Source: an uncultured Pseudomonadota bacterium
GTDB lineage: Bacteria; Pseudomonadota; Gammaproteobacteria; Burkholderiales; Methylophilaceae
Assembly: GCA_903846555.1 (NCBI GenBank)
Contig: CAINBI010000067.1
Location: 1-42,852, forward strand
DNA length: 42,852 nt
Direction: 5' to 3'
Part shown: positions 36,184 through 42,852 of the stretch, piece by piece
Layout of the letters: every line of letters starts with the position of its first letter
Numbering within the stretch: the first letter of the stretch is position 1
Made by a program: the position numbers and the translations under genes
The notes under the pieces: generated by a model
Told to the model about the DNA's origin: nothing
Seen by the model: the letters and a program-made list of their open reading frames with translations, nothing else
The model's database searches: none

Positions 36184-36284
36184 ATTGCAAACATAGACAC
36201 TACATACCAAGCTAAAGCAATGCCCCCTAATACCAAGGCTATTTTTTTGTTACTGATTTTTGTATTTTTTACTGACTTATCCAT
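36171..36284 (-). CDS. 37-residue small membrane protein of the oxidase cluster (below ORF-track limit)
   Basis: ATG 36284, then a basic start MDKSVKNTKISNKK followed by one hydrophobic helix (IALVLGGIALAWYVVSMFAIW) and HQ, stop TAA 36173-36171. It overlaps the ctaG start by 13 nt, which argues for real, coupled translation. Betaproteobacterial oxidase clusters often have such a small assembly protein between coxA and ctaG. Weak GGG ribosome site. Function unproven. Confidence 0.7.
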   Translation of the reverse strand: MDKSVKNTKISNKKIALVLGGIALAWYVVSMFAIWHQ

Positions 36285-36297
36285 ATTTACCCAAATT

Positions 36298-36326
36298 AAG
36301 CTCGGCTTAAATATCAAGCCGAGTTT
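36298..36326. terminator. Hairpin between coxA and the small oxidase ORF
   Basis: CTCGGCTT (36301-36308) with AAGCCGAG (36316-36323), extended by A-T and G-T pairs. Sits just after the coxA stop codon on the minus strand. On that strand the following CTTAATTT is a poor T run, so partial termination or RNA protection fits better than a full stop. Confidence 0.6.
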
Positions 36327-36332
36327 TTATCA

Positions 36333-37925
36333 TTATTTAACTGTTGGTTGCTCAGTAAAGCTATGGTAAGGCGGCGGAGATGGTAGTGTCCATTCTAAGC
36401 CTTGTGCACCTTCCCAAACTTGAGCAGTCGCTTTTTTGCCACCACGTGCGCAGGTCACAATGTTATACACAAATAGCAGTTGTGATAAGCCGAGAATGAA
36501 TGCTGCGATTGTTGAAATCATATTGAACTCTGCAAATTGTAATGCATAATCTGGAATACGACGTGGCATACCAGCCAAACCTAAGAAGAACTGAGGTATG
36601 AAGGTTAAGTTAAATGAAATTGCTGTTAGCCAGAAGTGAAGTTTACCTAGCTTTTCGCTGTACATATGACCCGTCATTTTAGGTAACCAGTAATAAGTAC
36701 CTGCCATAATGCCCATAATGCCACCCGCAAATAGCGTATAGTGAAAATGTGCTACGATAAAATAACTATTGTGATATTGCGCATCAGCAGCAACGTCAGC
36801 TAGTACTAGGCCTGTCAATCCACCAATACCAAATAGAATAATCCAGCCTACAGTAAATAACATGGGTGTTTCAAAGCTCATCGAGCCTTTCCACATCGTT
36901 TTAATCCAGCAAAAGAACATCACAGCCAATGGTAGTGAAATCGCCATGGTGCTGTACATAAAGTAAAGCAATGCTGGCACTGGCATACCTGATGTGAAAA
37001 AGTGATGCGCCCAAACAACGACTGATAACACGCCTACACCCCAGAATGAATACACTTGTGCTTTATAACCGTACATTGGTTTACGTGAGAATGTTTCTAA
37101 AATTTGTGGAATAAAACCCCATACTGGCAATAACAAAATATAGACTTCAGGATGACCGAAGAACCAGAATAAGTGTTGGAACATGATCGGGTCGCCACCG
37201 CCAGCCGCATCAAAGAAATGCGTACCAAAGTGACGATCTGTTAATAACATAGTTACTGCGCCAGCAAGTACTGGAATAGTGGCAATCAATAGGAAAGCAG
37301 TAATTAACCAGCCCCATACGAACATTGGCATTTTCATTAAAGTCATGCCAGGTGCTCGCATATTAAATACGGTTACAATAATATTGATTGAACCTAATAC
37401 TGAAGAAATACCGAGTAAGTGAACTGCAAAAATTGCAAAGTCAACGCCAATGCCACCTTGAATAGATAGTGGCGGATAAAATGTCCAGCCTGTTGCCAAT
37501 GCGCCATCACCAATGCCAAACAAGGCTAGTGTGAACGGCAGGGTTAATAGAATTGCAGAAGGTGGTAGCAACCAGAAACCCCAATTATTTAAGCGAGGTA
37601 AGGCCATATCAGGAGCACCAATTTGCAATGGAATCATCCAGTTAGCAAATCCTGTCGCAGCTGGCATCAATGCAGCAAAAATCATAATCAAGGCATGAAC
37701 CCCAATTAACTGATTAAAAAATTCAGGATTCATTAACTGCAGACCTGGTTTAAATAATTCAGCTCGAATACCCAAAATCATTGCCCCACCTACAAAGAAC
37801 ATAATCAGCGCAAATGTTAAATACATAGTACCAATATCTTTATGGTTGGTGGTAGTTAGCCAACGTATAATTCCTGTTGGGTGTTCAGCATGCTCTTCAT
37901 GATGCACTACTGTTATTGTACTCAT
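36333..37925 (-). CDS. coxA: Cytochrome c oxidase subunit I
   Basis: 530 residues, twelve membrane segments. Catalytic core of the aa3/caa3 oxidase with low-spin heme a and the heme a3-CuB site. Seen: NHKDIGTMYL start, IGVHALIMIFAALMPA, APDMALPRLNNWGFWLLPP (D-channel region), FGHPEVYILLLPVWG (CuB His, the crosslinked Tyr and the key Glu), VWAHHFFTSGM (CuB His pair) and FIVAHFHYTL (heme ligands). The stretch after HPEVY reads LLLPVWGFIPQI where many A1 enzymes have ILPGFGIIS. AGGAG precedes the ATG. Confidence 0.97.
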   Translation of the reverse strand: MSTITVVHHEEHAEHPTGIIRWLTTTNHKDIGTMYLTFALIMFFVGGAMILGIRAELFKPGLQLMNPEFFNQLIGVHALIMIFAALMPAATGFANWMIPLQIGAPDMALPRLNNWGFWLLPPSAILLTLPFTLALFGIGDGALATGWTFYPPLSIQGGIGVDFAIFAVHLLGISSVLGSINIIVTVFNMRAPGMTLMKMPMFVWGWLITAFLLIATIPVLAGAVTMLLTDRHFGTHFFDAAGGGDPIMFQHLFWFFGHPEVYILLLPVWGFIPQILETFSRKPMYGYKAQVYSFWGVGVLSVVVWAHHFFTSGMPVPALLYFMYSTMAISLPLAVMFFCWIKTMWKGSMSFETPMLFTVGWIILFGIGGLTGLVLADVAADAQYHNSYFIVAHFHYTLFAGGIMGIMAGTYYWLPKMTGHMYSEKLGKLHFWLTAISFNLTFIPQFFLGLAGMPRRIPDYALQFAEFNMISTIAAFILGLSQLLFVYNIVTCARGGKKATAQVWEGAQGLEWTLPSPPPYHSFTEQPTVK

Positions 37926-37984
37926 CGCCTTCTCCTAATTACTCAAGCTAAATAATTGCTGTTGATTCAAATCCTGTTACTTAT

Positions 37985-39157
37985 TTATTGACGCGCTGTT
38001 TTAACTTGCGCTGGTTGCAATACATCACCCATACTATTGCCTAAGGCGTTTCTTTCATAGGTAATCACTGATGCAATTTCGATATCATTTAACAATGCTT
38101 TCCATGAAGGCATTACCCGCACGCCATTTAATACACGATCTAAATGACTATCTTTAAGATACTTACCATCTGCACCAAAAATTGGCGCATTGGCTATTTT
38201 ACTGCCAGTTAATGCTGGAAATGCTGGCGGCAAGCCTGCACCTGAGACTTGATGGCAAACAGCACAGTTTTTCTCGTACACAGTTTTACCATTAGCAACT
38301 AACTCATCCTTGGTCCACTCTCTGTCAGCACCTATGGAAGCTTTAGCGAGCTCTTCTTTTTTAGCAGCCACCCATATTTTGTACTCTTCTGCGGGTAGTG
38401 CATCAACCACCACTGGCATGTAACCATGACCTTTACCGCATAATTCTTTACATTGACCGCGATAAGTACCGGCCTTCAACACTTGTACCCAGGTTTCGCG
38501 AATGAAACCAGGTACAGCAAGGCGTGAAGATCCAAATTGTGGCACCCACCAGTTATGCATTACATCTGCAGAAGTCATCAAAATACGTACTTTTGCACCT
38601 ACTGGAAGCACTAAATGGTTATCAACCTCAAGGAGATAGTTTCCATCTTTTGTGCCTGCAAAACCTTTGTCTGTCTGCTCTTTTGGTGTAGATAAGTTAC
38701 TAACAAACTTAATACCTTGCGCATCACCATCCATATACTCATACTGCCAGCGCCATTGTGAGCCAGTAATCTTAATCACCATATTGGCCTTATCCCGTGT
38801 ATTCTCCATCATGATCACGCTGTGATAGGCTGGAACGCCCATGATTACAAAGTCAATAAGTAGCAATATTGCGAAAGGTATGAGGATCCAAAAAATTTCA
38901 ACCGCAGTTGATGGCGCTTTATCAGCAACTGGTTTAAAGTTTTTGCTTTTGCGATGTGCAAAAATGGAATAAATCATAATGGCTAATACTACAAAGAAAA
39001 TAGCCATTGCTATCAACATAAACTTATTATGTACATGTAATGTATCTAAGGCCATTGGTGTTACTGGCTCAGGGAAATTCCAAGCGTAATCAGCAAACGC
39101 ATTGAGTGAAGCAAGCATTGCAGCAAGACCTAACCCAATTTTCTTTAAAACTTGCAT
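37985..39157 (-). CDS. coxB: Cytochrome c oxidase subunit II with fused cytochrome c domain
   Basis: 390 residues. Signal peptide to NAFA, two membrane helices, a periplasmic CuA domain with the ligand set CKELCGKGHGYM plus the upstream His in VMHNWWVPQFG, and a C-terminal class I cytochrome c domain (about 290-390) with heme-binding CAVCH and a later Met (VRVMPSWKAL). This fusion defines a caa3-type oxidase. Precedes coxA, follows the DUF2244 gene. Confidence 0.96.
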   Translation of the reverse strand: MQVLKKIGLGLAAMLASLNAFADYAWNFPEPVTPMALDTLHVHNKFMLIAMAIFFVVLAIMIYSIFAHRKSKNFKPVADKAPSTAVEIFWILIPFAILLLIDFVIMGVPAYHSVIMMENTRDKANMVIKITGSQWRWQYEYMDGDAQGIKFVSNLSTPKEQTDKGFAGTKDGNYLLEVDNHLVLPVGAKVRILMTSADVMHNWWVPQFGSSRLAVPGFIRETWVQVLKAGTYRGQCKELCGKGHGYMPVVVDALPAEEYKIWVAAKKEELAKASIGADREWTKDELVANGKTVYEKNCAVCHQVSGAGLPPAFPALTGSKIANAPIFGADGKYLKDSHLDRVLNGVRVMPSWKALLNDIEIASVITYERNALGNSMGDVLQPAQVKTARQ

Positions 39158-39176
39158 ATAACATGCTCCAAAAAAA

Positions 39177-39656
39177 TTAATGAATAACTTTTATTTTTTC
39201 TCTGAGATTACGCGCCAATAAATCGCGCTGCCCATCGTTTATAAAATTTCTACCAAATTCAACTTCTTTACCATGTGAACCAATGAACAGCCCACGTTTA
39301 CCATTGGCGCCTTTTTTACCTGCAATCTCTCGCACAGTGACTTGCGCCCAATACCTTTGGAAAACTATCGTTGTGCTTACTTTATAATTTCTTTTTTCAA
39401 CAACTACGTTATCCACTTCTATCAAAACACTTTCAAAATCACCAGAATGCAAATAGATGTAATAAAAAGCAGACGCAAAAGCCAATATTTCCAAACCTGC
39501 AAACGGCAAAACTAGCCAAGCACCCATGTGCGTAAAAGCTAATGCAATTACAGACACCACAACAACCAGTACAGTAAGCAGCCTGACACTAAGCTCAGGT
39601 GAAAGCGAATTATTCGACCTCACTATAACCTTACAACCCAAATCGGATACTGCCAT
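39177..39656 (-). CDS. DUF2244 family integral membrane protein
   Basis: 159 residues from ATG 39656, which has GAAGG upstream; the ORF-track start 33 codons earlier runs through the inverted repeat and is unlikely. Two membrane helices near 25-70 (LLTVLVVVVSVIALAFTHMG; LVLPFAGLEILAFASAFYYI) and a cytoplasmic C-terminal domain. First gene of the coxBA transcript, as in many betaproteobacteria. Function unknown. Confidence 0.8.
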   Translation of the reverse strand: MAVSDLGCKVIVRSNNSLSPELSVRLLTVLVVVVSVIALAFTHMGAWLVLPFAGLEILAFASAFYYIYLHSGDFESVLIEVDNVVVEKRNYKVSTTIVFQRYWAQVTVREIAGKKGANGKRGLFIGSHGKEVEFGRNFINDGQRDLLARNLREKIKVIH

Positions 39657-39704
39657 TTGCGGCCCTTCTGTCAAGAAAACCTTAAAAACGAGTCCCTTTA
39701 CAGC

Positions 39705-39739
39705 TTTTTGACGTGCGTCATTTTGACGCACGTCAAAAA
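39705..39739. promoter_or_regulatory. Perfect 16-bp inverted repeat upstream of DUF2244-coxBA
   Basis: TTTTTGACGTGCGTCA, TTT, TGACGCACGTCAAAAA. Each arm holds its own near-palindrome TGACGYRCGTCA, so the site is also a pair of dyads 15 bp apart. No T run follows on either strand, so it is not a normal terminator. Location 50-85 bp upstream of the start codon suggests an operator for the oxidase operon. Confidence 0.65.
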
Positions 39740-39818
39740 ATACCACAATATACATTTTGACTCAAGAAATTTGTAACATTTTTGTAACACCTAACTTGAC
39801 TCTTAGTTACTGTCAACC

Positions 39819-39847
39819 AATTTGAAATTAACAAATTTGAAATTAAC
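39819..39847. repeat. 15-bp tandem duplication upstream of the oxidase operon
   Basis: AATTTGAAATTAAC occurs at 39819-39832 and 39834-39847. Nearby, TTTGTAACA also occurs twice (39770-39790 area). The 248-bp gap 39757-40003 has no gene. Confidence 0.8.
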
Positions 39848-40003
39848 AGGAATGTATGCTGACAAAAACATCATTGGGTCAACAAAGGATGCCAATGACA
39901 CAATCGCAGGTGTCTATAAATTGTCGGTCATAGCCATCACGTACTAACCAAAAAGTGACATATTACTTAATGGAATATTTCCTGAAAAAATCGTTATAAC
40001 ATG

Positions 40004-42811
40004 TTAAAGCAAAACTCTTGACCAACTATCATCCGGCTTATATTCTTTGATCCATTGCCATACAGATGACGCCTGCATAGGTCGTGCAATACCATAACCT
40101 TGCGCCACTCGGCAGCCCATCTTTAAAAGCTGCACGCCATGCGCTACGGTTTCTACGCCTTCAGCAACCACTTGCCGACCGAAGCTACGGCTCAGGCTAA
40201 TGACGCCCGAAACTACAGCCAAATCATCCGCATCTTGCAACATATCGCGTATAAACGACTGGTCTATTTTGATGACTTCTACAGGTAGGTGGCGCAGATA
40301 GTTGAGTGATGAATAGCCCACACCAAAATCATCGAGGGCAAAACTAACGCCCAGTTGCTTACAGCTATTAATAGTTTTAGCCACGACAGCAACGTCCTCA
40401 ATTGCAGCAGTTTCGGTAATTTCCAGCTCCAACATATTAGGGGGAATACTTGGATACCTATTAAGTAATGCGGCTAGTCGATTTGAAAAATTAGCTTGTA
40501 TCATGTGTCGTGCAGCGACATTAACGCTAACTTGTAAATTCAAGCCATCTACCCGCCACTTCTCAATTTGCTGTAGCGCCTCAAGAATCACCCACTCTCC
40601 CAATGTAATAGAGAACTCGCTATATTCAATTACAGGCAGAAAATCTGCCGGGGTGCGCAATCCTAAAGTTGGATGTTGCCAGCGAATCAACGCCTCCATA
40701 CCAACAACCTCGCCTAGGTGCATATCAACCTTAGGTTGGTAAAATAAACAAAATTCTCCGTTTGGCAGGGCTGCCTCAACACTCTCTCGCTCTTGACGCA
40801 AGCCGCGAGATTGACGATCATGCTCAGCATCAAACAGATGGAAACGACTTCCTCCACTCACTTTCGCTTGATACATAGCATGGTCAGCATGCCGCAATAA
40901 GGTATCTGGCTCGCTTTGATCTAATGGGAATAAAGTGTAGCCTATACTGGCAGAGACGTTAACGGATTTATCGGAGATCATATAAGGCATTTTAATTGCA
41001 GCAAGAAGTCGATTCAACGTTTGCTCACACTCACCAATGCTTTGCAGTCCACATAGCAGCATTGCAAACTCATCACCACCCATTCTTGCGATGGTATCAG
41101 TCTCACGCAGGCAACTCCGCATACGTGCGGACAGACTGGAAAGTAGATAATCTCCAGCCTCGTGGCCTAGCTCGTCATTTACCAGCTTGAAGTCATCAAG
41201 GTCGAAGTAACAGATTGCTAGGAGTTCATCGGAGCGATCTATCCGTGCTAACGCCTGATGGAGCCTGTCAGAAAACAGGGCGCGGTTTGGTAACTGGGTC
41301 AACGAGTCATGGTACGCCATGTGCTCTAAGTTTTTCTGGTGTTCTTTTGCCTGAGTGATATCAGAAAACAGCCCTACGTAATGACTGATATTCTGCGCCT
41401 CGTCGTGCACAGTAAACACATCCAACCATGCTGCATATACTTCACCATCTTTGCGACGATTCCAAGTTTCACCGCGCCATTCACTGGCGTGTTTTGGGTC
41501 TTTCCAAAGCTGAGTAAAAAAACTCACATCATGTGATGCAAAACCTAATTCATGAGGTGTTTTTCCTAGTGCATCCTCACGCCCATATCCTGTGGTCTCA
41601 ATAAAAGCTGGATTAACTTCAATAATTCGAAGATCTATATCCGTGATAAAAATACCGTCATGCGAGTGATCAAATACGTGGGATGATAAGCTCATGCGAC
41701 TGGAATTTTCGCGAAGGGTGCACATAGTTTCTCGGAGATTTCGCCGCATATATAGCACGTTAGCCATTAAAGTGTCAGGCTTGGCGTAAAGACTATCATC
41801 TTCCAAATCGCCAGCTGCAATACGCCGCACCACATCAATCGCCACGACTGGGTCGCCGCCTATGGGATTCAGGATTAGGCGTCGCAACTGCCATAAAATG
41901 ATGACAATGAGTAGTGCGCCAAGCACCGTACCAGCAACGACGACAAACAAAGAATTGTCTAGCCCAACCGCAAGCGCTTCACTCAAGGGGTAGGCAACAA
42001 CAGTCTTAAACCCCAATTTTGGAATATCTTTACTGACAAATACCCAGCTATCAGGACGTTGATTTAGTAGTCGCTCGGCCTTATCAATTGTCACATGAGA
42101 AGATAAAAATCGGACTTTATTTTTATCATCCATCACCACAGCAAAACCAGTTTTTAGTAGTCGCGTTTTTTGTATTGCCTCACGGAGCACCTTCATATCG
42201 ACCTTATAGCCAACATAGTAAGCCCCAATAACGGCTCCCGCATTGTCATACATAGGATCGTAACGGGTAATGTAAGGCTCACCGAGAATATCCACCATAC
42301 CATGAAATACTTGCCCCGCAAGCAGAGCCTTAATCGCAAGGCCTTTCGGATTAAGGTTGGTGCCTGTGGCCCGGGAGTCATTAGCACGCCGAACATTGGT
42401 TGCGACTCGCAAAAATTCGTCGCTAGATTTTACAAACAGGGTTGCTGTGCCTCCAGCCAAACTAGTCACATCGTCTACCAGTTTGAAATTATTGGTCATT
42501 GGCGTTTTACCAATCATAAGATTAGGAACAACCTTGCCATAGAGGCTAACGGTGCCCTTCACAACGGGTACACCCATTTCGATACAGCGCATTTTAAGCA
42601 GGCGCATAGCAATGTTAGCCTGCTCGCCCACCAACTCATTGGTGATATTAAGTAAACTAACCACGGTGCGGGCTTGTTCGCCAGCACCAGTTTGAATAGC
42701 CTCCAACTGCTGTGACGTTTGCTGTTTAATCAAAATAAAGGGTGCCAGCGCTAAAAGCATTAGCACTGGTAAAAGAAAGCGCCAGATGATTGGGAAGTTT
42801 TTTTGCATCAT
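40004..42811 (-). CDS. Membrane c-di-GMP enzyme: Cache-HAMP-PAS-GGDEF-EAL
   Basis: 935 residues. Membrane helix about 8-27; periplasmic Cache domain 35-285 (GGTATLFVKSSDEFLRVATNV; GEPYITRYDPMYDNAGAVIGAYYVGY); second helix 287-309; HAMP 310-365; PAS 375-490 (DGIFITDIDLRIIEVNPAF); GGDEF domain 495-660 with RMGGDEF at 576-582 and an inhibitory RxxD site (RETD) five residues earlier; EAL domain 680-920 with MEALIRW, VNVAA, ELEITE, DDFGVGYSS, AEGVE and QGYGIARP. All catalytic motifs of both domains are intact, so it may make and degrade c-di-GMP in response to a small periplasmic ligand. Two ATGs (42811, 42808) are possible starts. Confidence 0.95.
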   Translation of the reverse strand: MMQKNFPIIWRFLLPVLMLLALAPFILIKQQTSQQLEAIQTGAGEQARTVVSLLNITNELVGEQANIAMRLLKMRCIEMGVPVVKGTVSLYGKVVPNLMIGKTPMTNNFKLVDDVTSLAGGTATLFVKSSDEFLRVATNVRRANDSRATGTNLNPKGLAIKALLAGQVFHGMVDILGEPYITRYDPMYDNAGAVIGAYYVGYKVDMKVLREAIQKTRLLKTGFAVVMDDKNKVRFLSSHVTIDKAERLLNQRPDSWVFVSKDIPKLGFKTVVAYPLSEALAVGLDNSLFVVVAGTVLGALLIVIILWQLRRLILNPIGGDPVVAIDVVRRIAAGDLEDDSLYAKPDTLMANVLYMRRNLRETMCTLRENSSRMSLSSHVFDHSHDGIFITDIDLRIIEVNPAFIETTGYGREDALGKTPHELGFASHDVSFFTQLWKDPKHASEWRGETWNRRKDGEVYAAWLDVFTVHDEAQNISHYVGLFSDITQAKEHQKNLEHMAYHDSLTQLPNRALFSDRLHQALARIDRSDELLAICYFDLDDFKLVNDELGHEAGDYLLSSLSARMRSCLRETDTIARMGGDEFAMLLCGLQSIGECEQTLNRLLAAIKMPYMISDKSVNVSASIGYTLFPLDQSEPDTLLRHADHAMYQAKVSGGSRFHLFDAEHDRQSRGLRQERESVEAALPNGEFCLFYQPKVDMHLGEVVGMEALIRWQHPTLGLRTPADFLPVIEYSEFSITLGEWVILEALQQIEKWRVDGLNLQVSVNVAARHMIQANFSNRLAALLNRYPSIPPNMLELEITETAAIEDVAVVAKTINSCKQLGVSFALDDFGVGYSSLNYLRHLPVEVIKIDQSFIRDMLQDADDLAVVSGVISLSRSFGRQVVAEGVETVAHGVQLLKMGCRVAQGYGIARPMQASSVWQWIKEYKPDDSWSRVLL

Positions 42812-42852
42812 GATAGTTTTTATTTCGGTGCTATCGTACCATAATTATTACC

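Noticed and set aside
42170-42655. 161-aa plus-strand ORF in the GGDEF-EAL gene
   Set aside because: It lies fully antisense to the Cache domain coding sequence, which has clear family motifs; no ribosome site or family match.
1-42852. CRISPR array, tRNA or rRNA genes
   Set aside because: No regularly spaced repeats and no cloverleaf or rRNA sequence recognised on either strand by eye.

Overview
The window looks like chromosome from a betaproteobacterium, most likely a methylotroph of the Methylophilaceae (Methylotenera/Methylophilus type). This rests on the combination prfB/lysS, pstSCAB, yajC-secDF, clpSA, ribE-ribBX, yqgE-ruvX-pyrRBC' and a betaproteobacterial caa3/aa3 oxidase cluster (coxBA-ctaG-coxC-surf1-sco-ctaA-ctaB), on the AT-leaning codon use, and on the style of the proteins. 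No database search was run, so the genus is an inference.

Layout. (1) 1-590: a REP-associated tyrosine transposase (RAYT) flanked by REP/BIME palindromes, i.e. a 'REPtron', ending 5 bp from the lysS stop codon. (2) 593-9887, all minus strand: prfB (with the classic +1 programmed frameshift), then a four-gene Wadjet/MksBEF-like SMC system (jetA-jetB-jetC-jetD), a Phd/VapC-type toxin-antitoxin pair, then lysS. prfB and lysS are neighbours in many proteobacteria, so the SMC system and the TA pair look like accessory cargo placed inside a housekeeping translation operon with almost no intergenic DNA. This is the most interesting part of the window. (3) 9955-11494: arsC-like reductase and an M29-aminopeptidase-like protein, both minus strand. 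(4) 11665-15628: a Pho-box-controlled pstS-pstC-pstA-pstB phosphate transporter. (5) 15926-23350: yajC-secD-secF, a CNNM/CorC-type membrane protein, and clpS-clpA. (6) 23400-24602: pyrD (minus) with the remains of a glutathione S-transferase gene butted against its stop codon. (7) 24796-30714: ribE-ribBX, then yqgE-ruvX-pyrR-pyrB-pyrC' (the dihydroorotase homologue lacks its metal-binding histidines, and the GTP cyclohydrolase II-like half of RibBX lacks its zinc cysteines). (8) 30790-39656, almost all minus strand: cytochrome c oxidase structural and assembly genes, including a 37-codon membrane protein too short for the ORF track and one small gene (DUF2909-like) in inverted orientation. (9) 40004-42811: a large membrane-bound Cache-HAMP-PAS-GGDEF-EAL protein.

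How the parts work together: region 8 builds one terminal oxidase (subunits I, II, III; Cu delivery by Cox11 and a Sco-like protein; heme O/A synthesis by CtaB/CtaA; SURF1). Regions 6 and 7 supply pyrimidine and flavin synthesis. The PrfB-Jet-VapC-LysS operon mixes translation with plasmid defence. Its layout suggests, without proving, that defence expression is tied to the RF2 autoregulatory frameshift upstream.
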